From an uncultured Limosilactobacillus sp. (GTDB lineage: Bacteria > Bacillota > Bacilli > Lactobacillales > Lactobacillaceae), in assembly GCF_934202235.1 (NCBI RefSeq), contig NZ_CAKPXS010000028.1, positions 1 to 22,923 of the forward strand: DNA of 22,923 bases, written 5' to 3'. The position numbers and the translations under genes are program-made. The notes under the pieces were generated by a model that did no database searches, had not been told where the DNA came from, and saw only the letters and a list, made by a program, of their open reading frames with translations. Below, in pieces: positions 15,241-22,666 of this stretch. Every line of letters begins with the position of its first letter. Position 1 is the first letter of the stretch.

Positions 15241-15278
15241 AGCACCCCCAGAGCTGGCAATTCAACCCTGGGGGTGCT
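15241..15278 (-). promoter_or_regulatory. GC-rich hairpin just upstream of the MFS 1 ribosome site
   Basis: Perfect 11-bp stem AGCACCCCCAG (15241-15251) / CTGGGGGTGCT (15268-15278) with no T-tract on either side, so not a normal terminator. In the minus-strand mRNA it ends 7 bases before the GGGGGAG ribosome site (15227-15233). The CCCCC of its first arm could instead pair with that GGGGG, which would hide the ribosome site. Confidence 0.5.
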
Positions 15279-15309
15279 GGTCACTTCGCGTTTCGGTTTC
15301 GCAAGAATG

Positions 15310-15939
15310 CTAGAACGGACGCTGCTGGTTGTTTAAGGAAATCTTGCCGTCAGGAGAGTATGACAACTGGTTAAGGACTTGGAACTCTTCGTAGCGGACC
15401 ATCCCGATAGCATACAGCTTAAAGCCTTGCAGGTAGCGTTGCTGGATTTCTACTTGCAATTGTTGCGGGTCACGAATCAAAACACCATTTTGTTCGGTGA
15501 TTGCGCGTGGTGACAATGGGATCAGTACCTGCCGGTCTTCCTTGATCATGGCGTAGTAGAAGCCATCATCAAAGTGGCGGGTAACAGTGAAGTGCCCCAT
15601 CAGGTAAACCCAGAATGAGATGTAGGCATAATCATCCTTGCCTTTATCGATGGCGTAAACTTCCAAATCCGCCAGGGAACTGATAATCTTTAGCCCATTG
15701 ACCATATCCTCTTCTTCATGCTGGTAGTCAGGGTGGTCGGCCAGGTACTGCTTAACAGCCTCCTTCATGCCATCATCCTTAGTAGCAGCTTTTAATTCGT
15801 CTCCATCATGGTACTTGGCAAAAGGTACCAGTTCGTGGAGGGCGTTAACGGACAGCCCGGTATCGATCCCCGCAACAGCGACCATTACATCGTCGTCTTG
15901 ACGCATCGTCTGAATGCGCATTGATTGCCATAATTTCAT
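15310..15939 (-). CDS. hypothetical protein, 209 residues
   Basis: Not recognised. A soluble, acidic, cysteine-free protein with mixed alpha/beta content. It has no membrane segment or signal peptide and no catalytic motif I can name. Aromatic-rich stretches occur in the middle (YAYISFWVYLMGHFTVTRHF, FYYAMIKED) and C-terminal half (RYLQGFKLYAIGMVRYEEF). AAAGGGA (about 15949-15955) lies 9-10 bases before the ATG. A TATAAT on the minus strand at 15978-15983 probably drives it. It lies between ornithine decarboxylase and MFS transporter 1 on the same strand. No terminator with a T-tract follows it, so it may be co-transcribed with MFS 1. Confidence 0.85.
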   Translation of the reverse strand: MKLWQSMRIQTMRQDDDVMVAVAGIDTGLSVNALHELVPFAKYHDGDELKAATKDDGMKEAVKQYLADHPDYQHEEEDMVNGLKIISSLADLEVYAIDKGKDDYAYISFWVYLMGHFTVTRHFDDGFYYAMIKEDRQVLIPLSPRAITEQNGVLIRDPQQLQVEIQQRYLQGFKLYAIGMVRYEEFQVLNQLSYSPDGKISLNNQQRPF

Positions 15940-15977
15940 TCTCTAAAATCCCTTTCACAATATTAATTTACTTCTCT

Positions 15978-15983
15978 ATTATA
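15978..15983 (-). promoter_or_regulatory. -10 of the 209-residue gene
   Basis: Perfect TATAAT on the minus strand, about 38 bases upstream of the start codon. No consensus -35 at 17 bases. Confidence 0.45.
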
Positions 15984-16010
15984 AACTAAATCTGGTTTAT
16001 GTTTGAGAAG

Positions 16011-16046
16011 AAAAAGAGCGTGGTGAACGGTGTTCACCACGCTCTT
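16011..16046 (-). terminator. ornithine decarboxylase terminator
   Basis: Perfect 15-bp stem AAGAGCGTGGTGAAC (16014-16028) / GTTCACCACGCTCTT (16032-16046) with a three-base loop. The minus-strand RNA continues into T residues (A-run 16011-16015). It is the strongest stem in the window. Confidence 0.95.
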
Positions 16047-16065
16047 CAAAACTTAAGCGACAAGA

Positions 16066-18252
16066 TTACTTGTTAGCGTACTTTGCTTCAGTTTCGTCAT
16101 CGAATACTTGGCAGTAAGCAACAGTCTTGCCATCTTCCTGACGGAAGTATACACCCTGAATTTCAGGTGCGAAGCCAGGGAACAGGTTAATACCTTCTTC
16201 AAGGATGGAGAAGTATTTAACAGCAGTGTCACTCCACTTTTCACCTGGTGCGATACAGAAGATACCAGGAGGGTATGGAAGAGCACCTTCAACTGCGGTG
16301 TGGTCCTTAGCATCTGAAAGCTTTACCAGTTGAGTGTTGTTGTGCAGCATTTCAACGTCAGCAGCCTGTGCATCACAAGTCTGTTCTGGGAAGTAGTCAC
16401 GCAGGAACAGGTGCTTCTGGTATTCCTTAGTGTTGTACTTCTTGTAGAACTCGTGCATTTCAAGGCAAAGTTGCTTTACAGTGTAACCACGGTAACGGTC
16501 AATGTTCTGCTTGTACAGACGTGGAAGTACGACTGACAGTGGAGCATCTTCCTTAACAAGACGTTCGAAGTTAAGGATCATGGTTACCAGGTTGTTCATC
16601 TTAGCGTCAGTTTCAGCTGGCGTCATCAAGAACAGAATTGAGTTCAAGTCGTTCTTTTCTGGGATGATACCGTGTTCACGCAGGTAGTTTGCCAGGATAG
16701 TAGCTGGAATACCAAAGTCAGTATATTCACCAGTTGATGCATCGATACCAGAAGTAGTCAGCAGGAACTTGTTCGGGTCAACGAAGTATTGATCCTTGCC
16801 GTAGCCATCAAATCCGTGCCACTTTTCGTTAGGGTCGAATGCCCAGTACTTACGGTTGTTGATGATTTCTTCAGTGTCAATGTCTTGCCACTTCTTACCG
16901 TCAACTACCGGTGGAACGAACGGACGAATGTAAGTTGCGTTGTTCAGCAGGCGCTTACGTGCGTTAACAGTAGTCCGCAGAGTGTCCATCCACATCCGCT
17001 TGCCGGCAGGAGTACCCTGCATGTGAGCGTTGATGTCCAGAGCAGCGAACAGTGGGTAGAACGGTGAAGTAGAACTGTACTTCAGGTAAGCGTTGTTGAA
17101 CTGGTCGTCACTGATGTAACGCTTCTGACCCTTGATGTGGTGGTCCTTCTTTTGGATCTGTGAACACTGGGAGAAGCCGGCTTGCTGCTTGTGAGTTGAC
17201 TGAACAACCAGGATACCTGGATCATCTGGACCGAGTTCCATGTTCAGTGGCGAGCAGTCATTCATGAATGGAATGAATTGTTCGTAACCAACCCATGCAG
17301 AGTCGAATTCGATGTAGTCACAAAGGTGACCAATCTTCTTAATAATCCGGTGAGCGTTAGCAATAGTACCATCGTAAGTACCTAATTGAACAACGGCGAT
17401 CCGGAATGGGTGCTTTTGCTTTGCCTTTTCAGGGTCAACCTTAGCAGCTTGCTTACGAAGGAAGTCTTCGTCGAAGTCACTGTCGTAGATCCCACCAATG
17501 AACCCGTATGGGTCACGTGAGTCTTGCATGTAAACTGGACGACCACCAGAAATTACCAGTGCCTGGTTGTAAACAGACTTGTGGTTGTTACGGTCGAACA
17601 GAACCAGGTCGCCTGGTGCAACAGCAGCAGAAAGTGCAATGTTGTTTGAAGTGGATGAACCGTTCATAACAAAGTAGCACTTGTCTGAGTTGTAAACTTC
17701 AGCGGCAGCCTTTTCAGCTTCCATTGCTGGACCTTCGTGAATCAGCAAGTCACCGAGGTCAACGTCGGCGTTACAGATATCTGAACGGAAGACGTTTTCG
17801 CCGTAGAACTTGTAGAAGACGTTACCAGCAGGGTCCTTACGGAAGTATTGCCCACCTTGGTGTCCTGGACAGTCGAATTGAATGTTCCCACGTTCAACGT
17901 ATGCCTTCAATTCCTTGAAGAACGGTGGCAGGATACCATCTTCGTACTGTGCAGCAGCGTGTTCAATTTCACGGTCGTAAAGACGGTGGTCGTAACTGTT
18001 GTTCAGGTCAAGAATGTGGTAAATCTTGGCCATCATGTCAGGCGATACCTTCGTAGCGTCCTTTGAAATAACGAATACTGGAATGTCAAACTTAGTTGCT
18101 TCAACAGCATCAACGATGTCCGTGTCGTCTTCGTTTACAACGACAGCGGCAACATCAACGAAGTCAGTATCAGTAGCTGATACGACTTCACGATCAGTGT
18201 CGAAAAACTGCGAAGCTTCTTCAGTTGACGCAATCTTCAGCTTGTTGTCCAT
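16066..18252 (-). CDS. ornithine decarboxylase, fold-type III-like large prokaryotic (Lactobacillus 30a type)
   Basis: A PLP enzyme of 728 residues converting ornithine to putrescine and CO2, consuming a proton and so aiding acid resistance. The layout matches inducible bacterial amino-acid decarboxylases, which have an aspartate-aminotransferase-like core: an N-terminal receiver-like wing domain (about 1-105), the PLP core with FDCPGHQGG, MNGSSTSNN and the cofactor lysine in QSTHKQQAGFSQCS, and a C-terminal domain (YPPGIFCIAPGE). From ATG 18252 the lysine is residue 355, the same number as in the Lactobacillus 30a ornithine decarboxylase. GGAGG is 9 bases before that ATG; the frame is open upstream to a codon at 18288 with no ribosome site. 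It has its own promoter and terminator. No PotE-type ornithine/putrescine antiporter is in the window; two MFS transporters flank it. Codon use suggests high expression. An arginine or lysine decarboxylase is less likely. Confidence 0.93.
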   Translation of the reverse strand: MDNKLKIASTEEASQFFDTDREVVSATDTDFVDVAAVVVNEDDTDIVDAVEATKFDIPVFVISKDATKVSPDMMAKIYHILDLNNSYDHRLYDREIEHAAAQYEDGILPPFFKELKAYVERGNIQFDCPGHQGGQYFRKDPAGNVFYKFYGENVFRSDICNADVDLGDLLIHEGPAMEAEKAAAEVYNSDKCYFVMNGSSTSNNIALSAAVAPGDLVLFDRNNHKSVYNQALVISGGRPVYMQDSRDPYGFIGGIYDSDFDEDFLRKQAAKVDPEKAKQKHPFRIAVVQLGTYDGTIANAHRIIKKIGHLCDYIEFDSAWVGYEQFIPFMNDCSPLNMELGPDDPGILVVQSTHKQQAGFSQCSQIQKKDHHIKGQKRYISDDQFNNAYLKYSSTSPFYPLFAALDINAHMQGTPAGKRMWMDTLRTTVNARKRLLNNATYIRPFVPPVVDGKKWQDIDTEEIINNRKYWAFDPNEKWHGFDGYGKDQYFVDPNKFLLTTSGIDASTGEYTDFGIPATILANYLREHGIIPEKNDLNSILFLMTPAETDAKMNNLVTMILNFERLVKEDAPLSVVLPRLYKQNIDRYRGYTVKQLCLEMHEFYKKYNTKEYQKHLFLRDYFPEQTCDAQAADVEMLHNNTQLVKLSDAKDHTAVEGALPYPPGIFCIAPGEKWSDTAVKYFSILEEGINLFPGFAPEIQGVYFRQEDGKTVAYCQVFDDETEAKYANK

Positions 18253-18312
18253 TGAATAATGCCTCCAATAAAATAAATATACCAGCAAAAACTAGTAACT
18301 TGGAACAATTTC

Positions 18313-18341
18313 ATTATCACTCATTGGCTTGGATATTTCAA
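18313..18341 (-). promoter_or_regulatory. ornithine decarboxylase promoter
   Basis: On the minus strand: -35 TTGAAA (18336-18341), exactly 17 bases, -10 GATAAT (18313-18318). The leader would be about 53 bases. T/A tracts lie just upstream (18347-18351, 18372-18378, 18392-18397, 18402-18406) and could act as an UP element or bend the DNA. Confidence 0.75.
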
Positions 18342-18367
18342 CCCCCTTTTTGAAAACACTTTCTTAG

Positions 18368-18490
18368 TCACTTTTTTTCGTAAATCACGGCTTTTTTGCT
18401 CTTTTTCATCAAAATCACATAATTATCCACATATTTTGTCCAGCCTATTTTTTGCTCAGTGGCCTTGGTATAGGTGGTTTCATCCCCCAT
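18368..18490 (-). CDS. possible small ORF upstream of ornithine decarboxylase
   Basis: A 40-residue lysine-rich basic reading frame (begins MGDETTYTKATEQKIGW, ends KAVIYEKK) in the otherwise empty 345-base gap between MFS 2 and ornithine decarboxylase. The composition (Thr, Tyr, Val, Ile, Lys in sensible order, few rare codons) looks more protein-like than most intergenic frames. The ribosome site is weak (AGG about 6 bases before the ATG). The frame is open further upstream to a TTG at 18526. No clear promoter is seen. It could be a real small protein, a gene remnant, or chance; I do not recognise it. Confidence 0.3.
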   Translation of the reverse strand: MGDETTYTKATEQKIGWTKYVDNYVILMKKSKKAVIYEKK

Positions 18491-18545
18491 TTTTCGCCTA
18501 TTCCATTTATGAGAATTACTGCACAAAGATCGAAAAAGAGTGAAT

Positions 18546-18582
18546 AAAAACCCCGTAAACTTGGAAGAACTTACGGGGTTTT
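18546..18582 (-). terminator. terminator of MFS transporter 2
   Basis: Perfect 12-bp stem AAAACCCCGTAA (18547-18558) / TTACGGGGTTTT (18571-18582); the minus-strand RNA continues TTTTTATT. Confidence 0.92.
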
Positions 18583-18597
18583 ATACATTTTCAGTTG

Positions 18598-19785
18598 TTA
18601 GTTCTCTTCGGTCACTTTTTTGATACGAACCATCTGACCGATAATTAGCAGCAGCGTCAGCATCATCAAAATAAACGAAACAATAAACAGGCCGTTGTAG
18701 CTATAAGCTTCAATCATAAAACCACCAAAGAGTGGCCCGATTGCGCGCCCGATAGAAACGGTCATGCTAACTAACCCTTGGTAGTGGCCGGCTTCATCCA
18801 GACTGGTGAGCGTCGACACCCACGCTGGCACGCCCGGTAAACTAGTTAAGTCACCTAGTGTCAACACGACCATCGACAAGGTAAAGGCTGCCAACGTGTG
18901 GGCGTTAATCAGCAGAAGGAATGAGAGTGCAAAAACCGCCAGGCCGGTGATGACCTGGGTACTGAGCTTAATGTACGGTGCCAATTTAGCAACAATCGGC
19001 TGGCCGCAAATAACCAGCAGGCCATTGAGCGTCCACAACATACTGTAGTAAAAGAACGGGATGTGCATATTGGTGATGTGAACCGACATAATCGATTCCC
19101 AAAGGGCATAACTCATGTAAATAGTCACCAGGTTAATACAAATCAGCCGTACCAGACCAACCTTCAACCGGTGTGTCTTGCCATGCTGCTTTTTTACCTT
19201 GCGTTTCTTGAAGTTGGCCTTCACCTTGGCAAAGTTAACGTTAAAGTGAAAGACGACGACAGCCGTCAGCACGATATAACAAACGGACGTTGCCATTAAG
19301 ACGAGGCGAATTCCTAGTGGGAACAAGACCCCCACTAGTAGCGTCCCCACTACCGTTCCGACGTTAAAGGCCATGTAGACAATATTAAAAACGTAGCGTT
19401 GACTATAACCGTTAACTCCAGAACTATACGAATTAATCAGTGTCGCACAGACACCATCCCCAAAACTGACGAATGAAATCAGAATCGCAAACATTGGCCA
19501 GCCATGAAAGAAAATCATTAAGAGGACTGCAATTAGTGCGACCGCGGCCCCGATAATTGAAATATCATGAGGTTTCCAATTATCGAACAACCAACCTCCT
19601 AGGTAGTTGCCAAGAATCATCGTGCATGACATAAAAAACATGACGATCCCGGCAATCGTTAGCGTTTGGTGAAGATAATTGTGAACGTACATTGTGGTCA
19701 GCGGCCACAATATTGCCGCACCGGTACTGTTAGCTAAGTTCGCTAGCAGGACCCATTTTAACTTAACAGTTGAGCTGCTCTGCAT
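18598..19785 (-). CDS. major facilitator superfamily transporter 2
   Basis: A 395-residue polytopic membrane protein with about 12 hydrophobic segments and a very basic central cytosolic loop (KANFKKRKVKKQHGKTHR). It aligns by eye with the MFS 1 product throughout: ILWPLTTMYVHNYLHQ against IVWPVSTLYMHQEFHA, RYVFNIVYMAFNVGTVVGT against HDFNLLYLAVNIGLVVGT, and SIGRAIGPLFGGFMIEAYSYNG against SLGKALGPFVGGLAIDHLGYRN. The substrate is unknown; multidrug or metabolite efflux is the family default. GGAGG (19796-19800) is 10 bases from ATG 19785. An out-of-frame ATG lies four bases upstream at better spacing and opens an eight-codon frame overlapping the gene start. The gene is transcribed toward ornithine decarboxylase but ends in a strong terminator. 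Confidence 0.92.
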   Translation of the reverse strand: MQSSSTVKLKWVLLANLANSTGAAILWPLTTMYVHNYLHQTLTIAGIVMFFMSCTMILGNYLGGWLFDNWKPHDISIIGAAVALIAVLLMIFFHGWPMFAILISFVSFGDGVCATLINSYSSGVNGYSQRYVFNIVYMAFNVGTVVGTLLVGVLFPLGIRLVLMATSVCYIVLTAVVVFHFNVNFAKVKANFKKRKVKKQHGKTHRLKVGLVRLICINLVTIYMSYALWESIMSVHITNMHIPFFYYSMLWTLNGLLVICGQPIVAKLAPYIKLSTQVITGLAVFALSFLLLINAHTLAAFTLSMVVLTLGDLTSLPGVPAWVSTLTSLDEAGHYQGLVSMTVSIGRAIGPLFGGFMIEAYSYNGLFIVSFILMMLTLLLIIGQMVRIKKVTEEN

Positions 19786-19850
19786 TCATAACAATCCTCC
19801 GTTTGGGGTATACCAAAAAATTTTTTCGATCAAAAGAACATTCCTTTACC

Positions 19851-19859
19851 ATCATACCA
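19851..19859 (-). promoter_or_regulatory. extended -10 promoter of MFS transporter 2
   Basis: On the minus strand TGgTATGAT (19851-19859), about 65 bases upstream of the start; -35 is poor. Downstream in the leader lie a palindrome GGTATACC (19807-19814) and the self-complementary AAAAAATTTTTT, possible operator elements. Confidence 0.5.
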
Positions 19860-19884
19860 TTCGCCCGCTAAAAGCGAAATCAGC

Positions 19885-20172
19885 TTATTGAAATGGTGCC
19901 AATAGCGCTGCTCTCCCTGCTGACGAAAACCATTCCGGGTGACAGTTAACTAGCTGACTGACTGCACGATAATCACTAAAGTCGCACTTACCGTTAACTA
20001 GTTGTTGTTCTTGCAGCAGTCGTGCCCAGCTGACATCTCGGGGTTCAACCAGGTCGTACTTCAACTGGTTATCCCGGACTTCCCAGTGCTCCTTCAATAA
20101 GTTAACCGCCCGCTGATACTGCTGACTATTCGTTAAAATCATGCGCAGTTGTGGTGCCGTTAGTTTGACCAA
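19885..20172 (-). CDS. hypothetical protein, 95 residues, TTG start
   Basis: Not recognised. A small soluble protein, probably helical (LTAPQLRMILTNSQQYQRAVNLLKEHW), with two cysteines (GKCDFSDY and VNCHPEW). It starts at TTG 20170-20172: AGGAGG lies 9 bases upstream, inside the end of the VWA gene, and the two frames overlap by 13 bases, so translation is probably coupled. The first internal ATG (Met11) has no ribosome site. It is the last gene of the MoxR-VWA operon, with no strong terminator after it, so some read-through toward MFS 2 is possible. Tight coupling suggests it works with the VWA/metallopeptidase-like protein (inference). Confidence 0.8.
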   Translation of the reverse strand: MVKLTAPQLRMILTNSQQYQRAVNLLKEHWEVRDNQLKYDLVEPRDVSWARLLQEQQLVNGKCDFSDYRAVSQLVNCHPEWFSSAGRAALLAPFQ

Positions 20173-21491
20173 TTTGGCTCTCCTCCTATTACGATAACCC
20201 GGCCAGTCGGATGGGTAACCGACAACTCATTTTGTTTCGTTGTCAGCAACCAGATCAGCCGACGATAGCCGTTGTCGTGAACGACCTGCTCGCCCCAGCC
20301 ATCAGTCATAATTAAAATCAACGATTCCTTGCTTACTCGCTGGCGACTGAGGTAGTCAAAGACTGATTGAAAACTCGTTCCGCCACCACCGCTCCGCCGG
20401 TAGTCAACCTGGTGCCCACCGGATAACTCCTGCCGCCCTTCAGGGTGGACAGCCGCGTCAAACGGTAAGATGGTGACCGCGATCGAACGGGACTGGGCAA
20501 TGAAGTTCACCTGGTCTAACAAGTGCGCGATCTCGTCATCGCCCATTGACCCTGAGTTGTCAACAAAGACTAATAAACGGGTGACGTAGCGGGTAATTCT
20601 CCCTGGTAGTTCCATCCGGTAAGGCTGCCTGCGGTTAAAGCGGGCGCGCGAAGCAGCGGTCCCATGAGGCACTGTCCCCAACCAGAGGCTCAGTTGGCGA
20701 ACCCAACGTGGCCGGGAACGGTGGCGGTCACTCCTTAGCTGTCGTTCGATCATTCCAGGCACCAACCCCCGTTGCTTGGCTGGTGTCTTTTGCCAGGCGC
20801 TGGTCAGCAACCGCTGTAAGCGGGCGGTTTTCTGCAGCCGGAAGCGCCCCGCCTCTTCCCCTTCAACCAGCCAGCCACGATGGCTGTCACCTGGTACTTT
20901 GGGCTTTCCTGGACGGGGGCGAGATTGTCTTTTCTGTGGTCTGTTGCCACTGAGCGGTTGACCAGGATTTTTCAACTTCCCGTTAAAATCGACATGGTTT
21001 TGGCGAATGATCCGCAGATAATCAGCCGAATCCTGGCCACTTTTCACCGGTTGCCGGATCAGCTGACGTAAATCGGTCAACGTTGCCGTTCCCGCCGGGG
21101 GCTGTGAAAGGTACTGGTTGACGGCAATATCACAAGCAGCTTTGACGTTAGCCTGGTCAGCCACCGTCGAATAACGCAAGGGGTGTCGCCAAATCACGTG
21201 CATCGCTTCATGGTTAAGCAAGCTGATCAATTGGTCAGGGTCGACCATCATCAGCGCTGCCGGCTGTACCAGCAAAAGCAGGTTGCTATCTTTCCAGGCA
21301 AGAGCAAATGTCCCGGGAGAATTAACCGCTACCTTCTTGGGTAATGCCAGGAGCACTTCGCCCACGAGCCGCCGCTGCTTTAGAATGGCCACCACCCCCG
21401 CGGCAACGTACTGGGCAGCCAAGCGTTGCCGTTGTTCAGCATTTTTGCTTGCTGCGAGCTGCTTGAATAACTGGGTTAACTGGTCAGCCAT
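20160..21491 (-). CDS. metallopeptidase-like / VWA-domain protein (COG3864 type)
   Basis: A 443-residue protein with an N-terminal putative metallopeptidase domain (DUF2201_N type) and a C-terminal VWA-like domain. The zinc motif HEAMH is residues 94-98, within LLNHEAMHVIWRHPLR, the usual form in this family. A basic linker rich in Arg, Pro, Gly and Lys spans about 170-290. The VWA domain opens at DNSGSMGDDE with the metal site D311-x-S313-x-S315 and continues with GGGGTSFQSVF and LILIMTDGWGE. It starts two bases after the MoxR stop codon, so is probably coupled to it. MoxR/VWA pairs act as chaperone-like ATPase plus metal-dependent partner; whether the HExxH site is an active peptidase is not established to my knowledge. 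Confidence 0.9.
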   Translation of the reverse strand: MADQLTQLFKQLAASKNAEQRQRLAAQYVAAGVVAILKQRRLVGEVLLALPKKVAVNSPGTFALAWKDSNLLLLVQPAALMMVDPDQLISLLNHEAMHVIWRHPLRYSTVADQANVKAACDIAVNQYLSQPPAGTATLTDLRQLIRQPVKSGQDSADYLRIIRQNHVDFNGKLKNPGQPLSGNRPQKRQSRPRPGKPKVPGDSHRGWLVEGEEAGRFRLQKTARLQRLLTSAWQKTPAKQRGLVPGMIERQLRSDRHRSRPRWVRQLSLWLGTVPHGTAASRARFNRRQPYRMELPGRITRYVTRLLVFVDNSGSMGDDEIAHLLDQVNFIAQSRSIAVTILPFDAAVHPEGRQELSGGHQVDYRRSGGGGTSFQSVFDYLSRQRVSKESLILIMTDGWGEQVVHDNGYRRLIWLLTTKQNELSVTHPTGRVIVIGGEPNWSN

Positions 21492-21493
21492 GA

Positions 21494-22651
21494 TTATTCA
21501 TCCCCGCGGTCAGCCCGCGTCGCAACGTGTGCCAACCAATCCACTAGTTGTGCCGCGTCCTCCTTGTCACTAGCAACTAATTCTTCTGCCACCTGCTGTG
21601 AGCTTTCACCAACCGCTGTCGCCAGGCTAAATTGCCCATCAGGGCTTAATTGGCGAGCATAGTCTAGGAATAGGGCCGCGTGGTCAGCAATTTTCCAACC
21701 ATCATGATCATTGTGCCCAACCCACAACTTTAACACCGCCAGTTTGCCAAACTCCGTAGCATTAGCAAATTGCTGGTGACCCGTTGGTGAAAGGAGCACA
21801 TCTACCGTCAGTTCTTGCCCCTGTTGTTTAACATATTCAGCAAATTCGACCCCCACCGACGGACCAAGGTCGCCGCTAAAAACATCAACGGCTAGTTGCC
21901 GCCACTGGTCAGCCGGCAACTTTAGCAGTTCCGTCAGGTTACGTGACACCCGTTCCCAGGACCGGGGCGTCGGGTAGAGGTCATCCCCATGTTCTTGGGG
22001 TGCCAGTTGTTGCGGATGAGCGCGGAGGTACTGCTGCACCAGTGGCTCAATCTGCGGATGGCTTTCACTCCCCGCAGCCCAGGTTAGCCAGTCGGTAAGT
22101 GAGGGCCGCATTACCAAACGAACTGTCCGGTCCTTGATCGCAGCATCCCCCGGTGCTACCGCGTAGTCACTATCAGCAAATTCTTCCATTGTACTGTCGG
22201 GATTTTCCGCAATCACCAGGTGGACTGATCCGGGCAACTGAAGCGAGTTTACCCGGCGTTGGAGAACGAGGTTCATGAGCTCGCTTTGAACAGCCTGGGT
22301 CCCCCGGTTAAATTCATCAAGCAGCCAAATAATCGGTCGGTTCGGTTCTGCTTCCGCTTGCCGGATAATTCGGAGAAGGGTGTCCGCATAACCATACTGA
22401 ACATTTGCAAGACGGCCATACTGCCGGGTATCGACAAACGAATCACTAGTCAGTGGCGGGACTGGAATGGCCAGGTCTCCCTTTTCCACCAGGCTAACAA
22501 CCGTCGTGTACATCACCGCCCCCATTTGACAGGCAACATCAGTCACCAGGGCCGTTTTCCCCAGGCCGGCATCGCCAACAATGTTCGGAACGTTCCCCGC
22601 CCTAATGACCGCCGGAACAGCCACTAGCAATTGCTGATAGGTTAACGCCAT
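21494..22651 (-). CDS. MoxR-type AAA+ ATPase
   Basis: A 385-residue AAA+ ATPase. Walker A GDAGLGKT is residues 26-33; Walker B IIWLLDEFNRG has Asp112-Glu113; sensor 1 is Asn in LVIAENPDS; and PSLTDWLTWA marks the start of the lid region. MoxR-family ATPases remodel or activate partner proteins, usually the adjacent VWA protein. AAGGAGGG lies about 6 bases before the ATG. It is the second visible gene of the operon: 15 bases follow the stop of the upstream unknown gene, and two bases separate it from the VWA gene. The C-terminal third (from about residue 280) is less conserved and helical. Confidence 0.92.
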   Translation of the reverse strand: MALTYQQLLVAVPAVIRAGNVPNIVGDAGLGKTALVTDVACQMGAVMYTTVVSLVEKGDLAIPVPPLTSDSFVDTRQYGRLANVQYGYADTLLRIIRQAEAEPNRPIIWLLDEFNRGTQAVQSELMNLVLQRRVNSLQLPGSVHLVIAENPDSTMEEFADSDYAVAPGDAAIKDRTVRLVMRPSLTDWLTWAAGSESHPQIEPLVQQYLRAHPQQLAPQEHGDDLYPTPRSWERVSRNLTELLKLPADQWRQLAVDVFSGDLGPSVGVEFAEYVKQQGQELTVDVLLSPTGHQQFANATEFGKLAVLKLWVGHNDHDGWKIADHAALFLDYARQLSPDGQFSLATAVGESSQQVAEELVASDKEDAAQLVDWLAHVATRADRGDE

Positions 22652-22666
22652 TGTTTTCCCTCCTTA

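Noticed and set aside
18423..18431. Replication origin suggested by a perfect DnaA box
   Set aside because: Only one box, no cluster, no dnaA/dnaN or repA nearby.
18340..18495. Phased A-tract bend as a dedicated regulatory structure
   Set aside because: Tract spacings are only partly near the helical repeat, and several tracts can be explained as lysine codons of the small reading frame.
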